A stretch of DNA of 64,000 nucleotides from Hymenobacter negativus. Lineage in GTDB: Bacteria > Bacteroidota > Bacteroidia > Cytophagales > Hymenobacteraceae. A model generated the notes under the pieces. That model was given only the letters and a program-made list of their open reading frames with translations, did no database searches and was not told where the DNA came from. Of the stretch, positions 27,866 to 35,482 are shown piece after piece (within the stretch, counting starts at the first letter, position 1; the number at the start of each line of letters is the position of its first letter). Both the position numbers and the translations under genes were made by a program. The stretch spans positions 1-64,000 of the forward strand of contig NZ_JAGETZ010000018.1 of assembly GCF_017571495.1 (NCBI RefSeq), read 5' to 3'.

Positions 27866-28750
27866 ATGGCTATTGATTATCCCGAACCGCACCGCCGCGA
27901 GGCGCTGATTGGCACCCTGGTTGTCCATGGGGTACTGTTGCTGCTGTTCATTTTCATGGTGTTCAAGGGGCCCAATCCGCCGCTGGCTCCGCTCGGCGGG
28001 GGCGATGGGGTGGAATTGAACTACGGTCTCGACCCGGCTGGCTCGGGCGATATCCAGAGCATGGCCCCGGCCAATGCCTCGCAAAACCGCGAAGACAGCC
28101 GCCCGCCCAAAGCCAGCACCGAACCCGCTCCGCGCCCAGTTGCCGAAGCAACCCCGACACCTACGCCGCCCTCGCAGGAGAAAATTATTACCAGCGACGC
28201 TGAAGAAAGCCCAGTATCTGAAGCCAAAGTAGAAACACCTGCGCCCGCTCGGGAAGAAGTGAAAGTGGCCCCCAAGCCCAAGCGCCAGGTAGCCGTAGCT
28301 TTCTCGCCCAATGGCAGCGCCACCGGCGGGGGCAACGGTGTAAATGGCACCAGCAATACGCCGACTGGCAACAACAATGGCGACCGGCCCGGCACCGTGG
28401 GCGACCAAGGCGACCCCAACGGCTCACTCGATGCCAAAGCGTTGTACGGCAGCCCCGGCCGGGGTGGTTCTGGTAGCAGCCCGGGCAGTGGCGGACTGGA
28501 AATGGCCGGCTGGCGCTTCGACCGGCAACCGGTAGTAGAAGCCATTGACGATAATCCGGGCACGGTTCGCTTCAAGATTAAAATCTCGGCCGATGGTGAG
28601 GTTGAATCTGTGACGAAGGTTTCCGGCAACGTGTCGGCGGCCCAGGAAAAGCTCTGCCGTGACAAGCTGTTGAACGCGGATTTCGTTAAAACCAACGTTG
28701 CGGTGGGAGGTGCCACTGGCTTCTACACCTTTAAGATTGTAGTCCGTTAA
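27866..28750 (+). CDS. TonB-like energy transducer
   Basis: 294 aa. A membrane helix near residues 15-33 (IGTLVVHGVLLLLFIFMVF) is followed by a long Pro/Ala/Glu-rich periplasmic span and a Gly/Asn-rich stretch, then a C-terminal domain (FDRQPVVEAIDDNPGTVRFK ... TGFYTFKIVVR). That is the usual TonB layout, although the C-terminal domain is not a clear TonB_C match. Third gene of the ExbB-ExbD-TonB set. A terminator follows. Confidence 0.8.
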   Translation: MAIDYPEPHRREALIGTLVVHGVLLLLFIFMVFKGPNPPLAPLGGGDGVELNYGLDPAGSGDIQSMAPANASQNREDSRPPKASTEPAPRPVAEATPTPTPPSQEKIITSDAEESPVSEAKVETPAPAREEVKVAPKPKRQVAVAFSPNGSATGGGNGVNGTSNTPTGNNNGDRPGTVGDQGDPNGSLDAKALYGSPGRGGSGSSPGSGGLEMAGWRFDRQPVVEAIDDNPGTVRFKIKISADGEVESVTKVSGNVSAAQEKLCRDKLLNADFVKTNVAVGGATGFYTFKIVVR

Positions 28751-28770
28751 TCCTTCTGATTATCAGTTCA

Positions 28771-28806
28771 AGCCCCGTGGTCTGTTGTGCAGGCCACGGG
28801 GCTTTT
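28771..28806 (+). terminator. Rho-independent terminator of the ExbB-ExbD-TonB unit
   Basis: AGCCCCGTGG (28771-28780) pairs with CCACGGGGCT (28794-28803), followed by TTTT. Confidence 0.85.
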
Positions 28807-28867
28807 GGCTGTTATTAAGTCTGCTGGCCGTTAATTTGTGGCTTGCTAACCCTATTCACACTAACCC

Positions 28868-30178
28868 GTGAGCTATCAAGAAACGCTGACTTACCTGTAC
28901 GAGCAGCTGCCCATGTTTCAACGGGTGGGCGCGGCGGGCTTCAAAAAAGGTTTGGGAAACACGCTGATGCTGGCCGAAGCGCTGGGCAACCCGGAACAGA
29001 AATTTCGGAGCGTGCACGTAGCCGGCACCAATGGCAAGGGGAGTAGCTCGCACCTGCTGGCAGCGGTGTTGCAGGCGGCGGGCTACAAAGTGGGCCTCTA
29101 CACCTCGCCCCACCTGCGCGAATTCACTGAGCGCATCCGGGTGAATGGACAGGAGCTACCGGCCGGGTACTTAGTTGAATGGGTGGAGCGCTGGCGGCCT
29201 CTGTTTGAGCAGGTGCAGCCGTCGTTCTTTGAAATGTGTGTAGCGCTAGCCTTTGCCTACTTTGCTGAGCAGCGTGTGGACATCGCCATCATTGAAGTGG
29301 GCCTCGGTGGCCGTTTCGATTCCACAAACATCATTACACCGCTGGTTTCGCTTATCACCAATATCAGCTTCGACCACCAGGCGCTGTTAGGCAATACGTT
29401 GCCCGAAATAGCGGCGGAAAAAGCGGGAATCATCAAATCCGGCGTGCCGGTGGTGGTGAGCCAGACCCAACCGGAAGTGGCCGACGTGTTTCGGCGTGAA
29501 GCAACCGCCAAGCTCGCGCACCTGGTTTTTGCTGATGAGGTTTATCAGGCCACTTTCTCCGCCGAAGCCTCGTCCGAAACCGGGTTGCGCCCCCTGACCA
29601 TCACCCAGCACGGCCGGCCCTACCTGGCCAATGCTGAACTGGGCCTGCCCGGCGATTACCAACAGTTCAACATTCCTGGCGTACTGGCCACGCTGGATGA
29701 GTTGCGGGCCTTGGGCTTCCGTAGCACGGAAGCAGCTGTGCGTACCGGCTTGCGGCAGGTAACGCAACTGACGGGACTGCGTGGGCGCTGGAGCATTATC
29801 GGGCGCCGCCCATTGGTGGTGTGTGATACGGGCCACAACGCCGCCGGGTTGGGAATGGTGATGGAGCAGTTGCACCGCGTGCCGTATCGGCGTTTACATT
29901 TGGTTATCGGTACCGTCAATGATAAAGATGTGGCTTCCATGTTGGCCCTGTTGCCAGCAGAGGGCGTGTTTTACTTTTGTGCGGCCAATATTCCCCGCGC
30001 CCTGCCAGCTGCTGAGCTGGCACAGCAGGCGAGTGAACTAGGCTTAAAAGGCCAGGCATACGAATCGGTCGCGGCAGCCGTAGCGGCTGCTCGCGCCGCC
30101 GCCAGCCCCGAGGACGCTGTCTTTATTGGTGGCAGTACCTTTGTAGTGGCTGAAGTTGAAGAACTCTACTCCAATTAA
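28868..30178 (+). CDS. folC: Bifunctional folylpolyglutamate synthase / dihydrofolate synthase
   Basis: 436 aa Mur-ligase-like enzyme that adds glutamate to dihydropteroate and folates. The P-loop VAGTNGKGSSSH is near residue 58, the Mg/folate-binding GLYTSPHLREFTERIRVNG follows, then the GLGGRFDSTN motif, and PLVVCDTGHNAAG marks the C-terminal domain. The start codon is GTG at 28868. It is followed by an AT-rich palindromic spacer and trmB. Confidence 0.95.
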   Translation: MSYQETLTYLYEQLPMFQRVGAAGFKKGLGNTLMLAEALGNPEQKFRSVHVAGTNGKGSSSHLLAAVLQAAGYKVGLYTSPHLREFTERIRVNGQELPAGYLVEWVERWRPLFEQVQPSFFEMCVALAFAYFAEQRVDIAIIEVGLGGRFDSTNIITPLVSLITNISFDHQALLGNTLPEIAAEKAGIIKSGVPVVVSQTQPEVADVFRREATAKLAHLVFADEVYQATFSAEASSETGLRPLTITQHGRPYLANAELGLPGDYQQFNIPGVLATLDELRALGFRSTEAAVRTGLRQVTQLTGLRGRWSIIGRRPLVVCDTGHNAAGLGMVMEQLHRVPYRRLHLVIGTVNDKDVASMLALLPAEGVFYFCAANIPRALPAAELAQQASELGLKGQAYESVAAAVAAARAAASPEDAVFIGGSTFVVAEVEELYSN

Positions 30179-30262
30179 TTAAGAATAAAGAATGAGGAAT
30201 AAAGAATTGGCAAGTGCGTCGTTCGACAATTCCTCATTTTTCACTCCTCATTCTCATTAAAA
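30179..30262. repeat. Intergenic imperfect palindrome
   Basis: AATAAAGAATGAGGAATAAAG followed by AATTG on the left; CAATTCCTCATTTTTCACTC and CTCATTC on the right. The words GAATGAGGA and TCCTCATTC are inverted copies. Spacer between folC and trmB. Confidence 0.6.
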
Positions 30263-30268
30263 AAGCCT

Positions 30269-30934
30269 TTGTCCCGCGTTAAGCTTCAGCGTTTCAACGA
30301 TAACGCCACCCGTCCTGACATTATTGAACCTGGCAAGCCCGAATATGAGCAGTTGGGTGGCCGCTGGCAGACTGATTTTTTTAAGGCTCCGTACCCATTG
30401 ACCTTGGAAGTAGGCTGTGGCAAAGGCGAATACACCGTGGGCCTGGCCCAACGTCACCCCAACCGTAATTTCCTGGGGCTCGATATTAAGGGCGAGCGGA
30501 TTTGGCGGGGGAGCACCCGGGCCGAAGCAATGGGCCTCACCAATGTGGGCTTCGTGCGGATGCGGGCCGAGGCGCTGGCCGCCCAATTTGACCCTGGTGA
30601 ACTGGATGAAATCTGGATTACCTTTCCCGACCCGCGGCCCCGCGACCGCGACATTAAGCGCCGGCTCACTTCCCCGCGCTTCCTGGCGCTGTACGAACAA
30701 TTGTTAACTCCCGGCGGCCTGCTCCATCTCAAAACCGACAACGAAGGTCTGTTTGAATACACGCTGGAAACGCTGGCTGCCCGGCCTGGTGCCGTGATTG
30801 AGCGCTTTACGCGGGACCTGTATTCGGAAACCGACTTGGCGTTTACCGAAGCGCAAGCCATTCAGACTAATTTCGAAGGCAAGTACCGGGCCGTGGGCGT
30901 GCCCATTAAGTACGTGCAGTTTCGGGTTAGCTAG
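30269..30934 (+). CDS. trmB: tRNA (guanosine(46)-N7)-methyltransferase
   Basis: 221 aa. Uses SAM to methylate G46 in the tRNA variable loop. The SAM motif LTLEVGCGKGEYTVGLAQRH is near residue 46; the diagnostic DEIWITFPDPRPRDR segment and TDNEGLFEYTLE follow. The start codon is TTG at 30269. A convergent TrpF-like gene ends 75 bases downstream. Confidence 0.95.
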   Translation: MSRVKLQRFNDNATRPDIIEPGKPEYEQLGGRWQTDFFKAPYPLTLEVGCGKGEYTVGLAQRHPNRNFLGLDIKGERIWRGSTRAEAMGLTNVGFVRMRAEALAAQFDPGELDEIWITFPDPRPRDRDIKRRLTSPRFLALYEQLLTPGGLLHLKTDNEGLFEYTLETLAARPGAVIERFTRDLYSETDLAFTEAQAIQTNFEGKYRAVGVPIKYVQFRVS

Positions 30935-30939
30935 TTAGC

Positions 30940-31005
30940 GTGAACTTTCCAATTTGCATCCCCGCATCGTTGGCAAGGCATGGGGGGCGGAATAGAAAGT
31001 TCGTG
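30940..31005. terminator. Possible bidirectional terminator
   Basis: GCGTGAACTTTC (30938-30949) and GAAAGTTCGTGC (30996-31007) are inverted repeats with two mismatches, between convergent trmB and the TrpF-like gene. The loop is long and there is no strong T-run, so this is tentative. Confidence 0.35.
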
Positions 31006-31008
31006 CTG

Positions 31009-31602
31009 CTAATTTTCCAATGCCTCGAATACAGCTTCGAGCTGGTCGAAATCCCGCAGGCCCGGCTTCACTTCATCACCCGAAGGTAATGACAGGCCGG
31101 CCGGCTGCACGGCCTCAACCATGGCCAACGCCCGCTCAGGGTTGAGGCCGGGGCCGAGCCAGAGCGGCTTTTGGCTGCTGAGCTCACGTAGCGTTTCGAG
31201 GGTTTCAATGGTCGTGATTTCGGGTAGTTCTATTACCAGGCCAACAAGGGAGTCGGGTAATGGCTGAACTGATTGTGCATCCTCGGAGGCAAGCTCGAGG
31301 TAGACGGGTGGCGCAATGTGGGCCAGTTCAATAGCGCTGCGGAAGGAGTGGAGTAGCACCGCATCGAGGCCGCATTCGGCAGCTATTCCGTTTATCTCAT
31401 GGGCGCTAAGCTGGTCAAATTCACCTATTAGTTCAACTCCGGCAATCCAGCCGGCCAGCTCTTTCACGGTCTTGGTGTCGAGGTGACCTGGCAGGGCGGG
31501 GTCGAGTACGAAGGTGAGTTTTTCGGCACCCATGCCGGCGCAGTAGCGGGCATCGGAGAGGTTGTTGATACCGCGAATGAGAAGGGGAACGAGGTGGGGC
31601 AC
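31009..31602 (-). CDS. TrpF-like (phosphoribosylanthranilate isomerase-like) protein lacking the catalytic residues
   Basis: 197 aa TIM-barrel protein. The N-terminus LIRGINNLSDARYCAGMGAE aligns with the TrpF start KICGIT..EDA..A...GAD, and the C-terminus KPGLRDFDQLEAVFEALE with the TrpF end. The catalytic cysteine of the KxCG motif is replaced (IRG), and strand 6, where the catalytic Asp is expected, reads LVIELPE without an Asp. No other trp gene is nearby. It is probably not an active isomerase in the usual sense. The promoter-like CAAAAGTA at 31707-31714 (TACTTTTG on the minus strand) lies upstream. Confidence 0.65.
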   Translation of the reverse strand: MPHLVPLLIRGINNLSDARYCAGMGAEKLTFVLDPALPGHLDTKTVKELAGWIAGVELIGEFDQLSAHEINGIAAECGLDAVLLHSFRSAIELAHIAPPVYLELASEDAQSVQPLPDSLVGLVIELPEITTIETLETLRELSSQKPLWLGPGLNPERALAMVEAVQPAGLSLPSGDEVKPGLRDFDQLEAVFEALEN

Positions 31603-31739
31603 GCTGCTATTTCAATTAATAATGAGCAATCAGGAATGAGCAATTGGCGGCCATGCCGCTCAATTCCGTAGCCCACGCCGCGAGGATTCTATGCGCGGGC
31701 CGGGCACAAAAGTAGAGCCGAAGCTTCGGCCCGGCTGCG

Positions 31740-31769
31740 TTTGGGTAGGGCGCGGCGGCTGTATCTTCG
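31740..31769 (+). promoter_or_regulatory. Promoter of rpe
   Basis: TTTG (31740-31743), 18 bases, then TATCTTCG (31762-31769), a common variant of TAnnTTTG. The ATG at 31775 lies only five bases after it, so the transcript would begin at or next to the start codon. Confidence 0.6.
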
Positions 31770-31774
31770 TCGCC

Positions 31775-32485
31775 ATGAATTCAACCCGCCGCGCCCCTCT
31801 GCTGGCCCCGTCGTTTCTGGCCGCTGATTTGGCCAACCTACAAGCCGAAACCGAACGCCTAGCTAACAGCGCCGCCGACTGGCTGCACTTTGATGTGATG
31901 GACGGCCGCTTCGTGCCCAATATCTCGTTCGGGCTGCCCGTGCTGCAAGCGGTGGCCCGCTACGCCAAGCAGCCCATCGACGTGCATTTGATGATTGAAG
32001 AGCCCCAGAATTACCTGGCCGCTTTCCGCGATGCCGGGGCCAGCAGCATTACGGTGCACTACGAGGCCTGCCCGCACCTGCACCGGGTAGTGCAGCAAAT
32101 CAAGCAGCTGGGTCTTCGGGCCGGAGTGGCACTGAACCCGGCCACACCCGTGTCGCTGCTCGAAGACATTGCCGCCGACCTCGACGTGGTGCTGGTGATG
32201 TCGGTAAACCCTGGTTTTGGGGGCCAGGCTTTTATTCCCAACACCCTCAAAAAAGTGGCCATGCTGAAAGAACTGTTGCTCGACACCGGTTCGGACGCCC
32301 TGATTGAAGTGGACGGCGGCGTGAACATGAGCAATGTCGGCCCGCTGGTAGAAGCCGGGGCCGACGTGTTGGTGGCCGGTAATTTCGTGTTCAGCGCGCC
32401 GGAAGGCCCGGTAGCCACGCTGGCTGCTATGCGCGACCACCTGGCCGGCCTGGAGCTGAGCCTTTCGCCCAGCCGGGCGCAATAA
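31775..32485 (+). CDS. rpe: Ribulose-phosphate 3-epimerase
   Basis: 236 aa TIM-barrel enzyme that interconverts ribulose-5-phosphate and xylulose-5-phosphate in the pentose phosphate pathway. Family motifs: APSFLAADLANL, WLHFDVMDGRFVPNISFG (metal His/Asp), VNPGFGGQAFIP and IEVDGGVNMSNV. I start at the ATG at 31775 (MNSTRRAPLLAPSFL); the frame is open upstream to 31691, but that part does not resemble the family and would overlap the promoter. The TonB-dependent receptor gene begins about 20 bases after its stop. Confidence 0.96.
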   Translation: MNSTRRAPLLAPSFLAADLANLQAETERLANSAADWLHFDVMDGRFVPNISFGLPVLQAVARYAKQPIDVHLMIEEPQNYLAAFRDAGASSITVHYEACPHLHRVVQQIKQLGLRAGVALNPATPVSLLEDIAADLDVVLVMSVNPGFGGQAFIPNTLKKVAMLKELLLDTGSDALIEVDGGVNMSNVGPLVEAGADVLVAGNFVFSAPEGPVATLAAMRDHLAGLELSLSPSRAQ

Positions 32486-32504
32486 CCGCACGGTTCATCC
32501 GTTT

Positions 32505-35123
32505 TTGAGCACTGTGAGAAAAACTGCTACTCCGCGTCGGCTGTCATTGAAAGTAACTACGAACAGCCGTCTGGCGGCTACAACGGTCTGGAGCTTCGCG
32601 GCACTGCTGCTGCTACCGGCGGCTGTCCAGGCGCAAACGCCCAATCCAGAGCCAGTGCAGGCGGCCCTTACCACGGTTGTAACCATCACCGGTACCCTGC
32701 GTGATGCCAGCGGACAGCCTCTCGAACTGGCCGCGGTGGCTGTGGAAGGCCAGCCGGGCGGCACCAATACGGCAGCCGACGGCACCTTTTCCTTATCGGT
32801 GCGGGTGCCGGCAACTGGTCAGCTGGCCGTGCTGGTGGTACGCCGGCTGGGCTACCTCACGCTTCGCCAGCCCCTGAAGCTGCCCGCCGATGCCAGCCGG
32901 CCGTTGCGCTTAAGCATGCGCCTGGATACCAAGGCCCTGAGCGGCGTGCGCGTGACCGGCCGTTCTGACCAGGCCGATACCAGGGAACAAGTTAGTATCA
33001 CCCGCATCGACCCGCGCTCGGCCAAGGAATTGCCCTCGCCATTTGGCGATTTCAACGCCATTCTGAAGACGCTGCCCGGCGTGGTTTCCAACAATGAGTT
33101 GAGCAGCACCTACAACGTGCGCGGCGGCAACTATGATGAAAACCTAGTGTACGTCAACGGATTCGAGATTTATCGGCCGTTTCTAGTCAGTTCGGCGCAG
33201 CAGGAAGGACTGAGCTTCATCAACCCCGATTTGGTGAAGCAGATTGAGTTTAGCAGCGGCGGCTGGCAGCCCAAGTATGGCGACAAGCTGGCCTCGGTGC
33301 TGAGCGTGGATTATAAGACCCCAGAGAAATTCGCGGCTTCGTTCACCGCCAGCCTGGTGGGTGGCGCGGCCCATGCAGAAGCCCGCTCGGCCAATGGACG
33401 GGTGAGCTACCTGGCTGGCGTGCGCTACAAGAACGCGCAGTACGTACTTAGCTCACTAAAACAGCAGCAGGGGGGGTACAACCCGACATTTTACGATGGT
33501 CAGGCGTTCGTAACTATTGGCCTCGGCAAGAAGGAGGATATGCAGCGCACCACGCTGGGGCTGCTGGGTGTGGTGGCGCACAACGATTACCGCTTCTCGC
33601 CCGAAACCGGGCAATCCACGTTTTCAACCGGTACCAACCAGCTCACCCGCGTGTTCATTGCCTACGACGGCCGCGAGCGCATGCAGTACGATACCTACCA
33701 GGGTGGGCTGAACCTGAAGCATGACTTCTCCTCGAAGCTGCAAATGGAGCTGCTGGGCTCAGCCTTGGTGTCGCGGGAGTTTGAGTTGCGCGATGTGGAA
33801 GCGGCCTACACCTTCGCCGAAATCAACCGCGACCCAAGTTCGCCTGATTTCAACCAGGCCGTGCGGCAACGCGACATTGGCTCGCAATTCAAGCACTCGC
33901 GCAATTTTCTCACGGCCCGCATTTTTACGGCCGAAACCCGGGGCCGCTGGACGCCCAGCCTGAACCACACCGTGCGCTGGGGCGCAAAAATCGGCCGCGA
34001 AAAAATTACCGATACGCTCAACGAGTACAGCTTTGCCGACTCCGCCGATTTTGTGCCCGATGCCCGCCGCACCCGGCTGGTGTCGGATTTGAGCTTGGAA
34101 AGTACCCGTACGCAGGGCTTTTTGCAGGATACCTGGAGCCTCGATTCGCTGCGTACGCTCACCTACGGGGCCCGTGTTCACTACTGGAGCACAAATGGAC
34201 AGTTGGTCATCAGCCCGCGTCTTCAGTATTCGCAAATCAGCCGCTCGCACCCCAACCGCTCGTTTAGGGCGGCCGTGGGTGTGTACTACCAGCCGCCGTT
34301 TTATCGGGAACTGCGCAACCAAGCCGGCGACCGCACCGACCCCACGCAGCCCCTTATCCAAACTGCTAACCTGAACCTGGAGCTTCGGGCCCAAAAGTCT
34401 TACCACTTTATTTTGGGGAAGGAAATCAACTTTGAGAAGTACGGCCGGCCCTTCAAGTTTTCGACGGAACTCTATTATAAGTACCTAACCGATGTTGTGC
34501 CGTACGACATCGACAACGTGCGGCTGCGCTATTTTGCCAAGAACAATGCCCGGGCCTACGCCGCCGGCTTCGATGCTCGGTTGAGTGGCGAGTTTGTGAA
34601 AGGGGCCGAATCGTGGTTTAGCCTCGGCGTACTCACTACCCAGGAAAACATTGCCGACGACTCTATGAACGTGGTCGATGCCAGCGGCAAAGTAACCGGC
34701 CGCGAGCCCAAGGGCTTTATCCGCCGTCCGCAAGACCAGCGGCTGAACGTGGGCGTGTTCTTTCAGGACCACCTGCCCAACAATCCTTCGGTGCGCGGCT
34801 ACGTGAATCTGGTGTTTGGCACCGGCCTGCCGTTCAGCCCACCCAACGAACCCGATTTGCGCGGTACCGACGCCCTGACTGTCAGCTACAAGCGGGTTGA
34901 TTTAGGCTTTTCCAAAGTCGTTGGCCTGAAAAACAATAACGCTCCCAAAGCTCATTTCTACAGCTTCGACAGCTTGTGGATTGGACTAGAAATCCTCAAT
35001 GTATTGGCTGCCAACAATGTGGCTGGCTACAGCTACCTGCAGGATGTGAACGGTGTGACGTATTCTGTGCCCAGCTACCTCTCACAACGCATTGTCAACC
35101 TGCGCCTGATAGCCCGGTTTTAG
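32505..35123 (+). CDS. TonB-dependent receptor with carboxypeptidase-like N-terminal domain
   Basis: 872 aa outer-membrane receptor. After a signal segment (WSFAALLLLPAAVQAQ) comes a carboxypeptidase-regulatory-like domain (TGTLRDASGQPLELAAVAVE), then the plug (PFGDFNAILKTLPGVVSNNE, STYNVRGGNYDENLVYVNGF) and a long beta-barrel ending in RLIARF. The ligand cannot be told. The start is TTG at 32505 or GTG at 32514. It may be co-transcribed with rpe and depends on a TonB module such as the one at 26.5-28.7 kb. Confidence 0.92.
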   Translation: MSTVRKTATPRRLSLKVTTNSRLAATTVWSFAALLLLPAAVQAQTPNPEPVQAALTTVVTITGTLRDASGQPLELAAVAVEGQPGGTNTAADGTFSLSVRVPATGQLAVLVVRRLGYLTLRQPLKLPADASRPLRLSMRLDTKALSGVRVTGRSDQADTREQVSITRIDPRSAKELPSPFGDFNAILKTLPGVVSNNELSSTYNVRGGNYDENLVYVNGFEIYRPFLVSSAQQEGLSFINPDLVKQIEFSSGGWQPKYGDKLASVLSVDYKTPEKFAASFTASLVGGAAHAEARSANGRVSYLAGVRYKNAQYVLSSLKQQQGGYNPTFYDGQAFVTIGLGKKEDMQRTTLGLLGVVAHNDYRFSPETGQSTFSTGTNQLTRVFIAYDGRERMQYDTYQGGLNLKHDFSSKLQMELLGSALVSREFELRDVEAAYTFAEINRDPSSPDFNQAVRQRDIGSQFKHSRNFLTARIFTAETRGRWTPSLNHTVRWGAKIGREKITDTLNEYSFADSADFVPDARRTRLVSDLSLESTRTQGFLQDTWSLDSLRTLTYGARVHYWSTNGQLVISPRLQYSQISRSHPNRSFRAAVGVYYQPPFYRELRNQAGDRTDPTQPLIQTANLNLELRAQKSYHFILGKEINFEKYGRPFKFSTELYYKYLTDVVPYDIDNVRLRYFAKNNARAYAAGFDARLSGEFVKGAESWFSLGVLTTQENIADDSMNVVDASGKVTGREPKGFIRRPQDQRLNVGVFFQDHLPNNPSVRGYVNLVFGTGLPFSPPNEPDLRGTDALTVSYKRVDLGFSKVVGLKNNNAPKAHFYSFDSLWIGLEILNVLAANNVAGYSYLQDVNGVTYSVPSYLSQRIVNLRLIARF

Positions 35124-35155
35124 CGGCGAGCAACATACCTTCTAATCTGTCTGAA

Positions 35156-35192
35156 AGCGGGCGGGTGGCAGTAGCCACTCGCCCGCTTTTTG
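35156..35192 (+). terminator. Rho-independent terminator
   Basis: Arms 35156-35169 and 35174-35187 (14 bp, one G-T pair), AGTA loop, followed by TTTT. Ends the TonB-dependent receptor gene. Confidence 0.88.
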
Positions 35193-35307
35193 TGCGTGTG
35201 AGTCATGGAAGGCGCTTTGCTTGTTGGTTCCAGGTATGGAATAACAAGCTGACTTTGTAAAATAGGGTATATGCTAATAAAATAAAGGTGATTATCGACA
35301 GATGACA

Positions 35308-35338
35308 TTGCGATGAGAGGGGGTAGTGGCTATATTTG
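35308..35338 (+). promoter_or_regulatory. Promoter of the nitrate/nitrite assimilation cluster
   Basis: TTG (35308-35310), 20 bases, TATATTTG (35331-35338), an exact TAnnTTTG match at the usual spacing. The predicted RNA start is about 35344, some 140 bases before nirB. It lies in a 359-base spacer that is more AT-rich than its surroundings. Confidence 0.7.
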
Positions 35339-35356
35339 TTTGCATATGTTTAAAAC

Positions 35357-35376
35357 ACCCCATAGATTTATGGGGT
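35357..35376 (+). promoter_or_regulatory. Perfect 8-bp dyad just downstream of the nirB promoter
   Basis: ACCCCATA (35357-35364), GATT, TATGGGGT (35369-35376). It lies about 13-32 bases after the predicted RNA start. It could be an operator for a repressor that senses nitrogen status, or an RNA hairpin near the 5' end. No regulator gene is nearby. Confidence 0.55.
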
Positions 35377-35482
35377 ATATTTTAAAATAGCCTTCTACGC
35401 CTTTGTCCCCAAAGGTCTTCCAAATCCCACCCATTCATCATAGTTCCTGCCTATTCAGTATTCCTAACTAATCCCGGTCAGT

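Noticed and set aside
31009-31602. Plain trpF annotation
   Set aside because: The usual catalytic Cys and Asp positions are not conserved and no trp genes are adjacent, so only TrpF-like is claimed.
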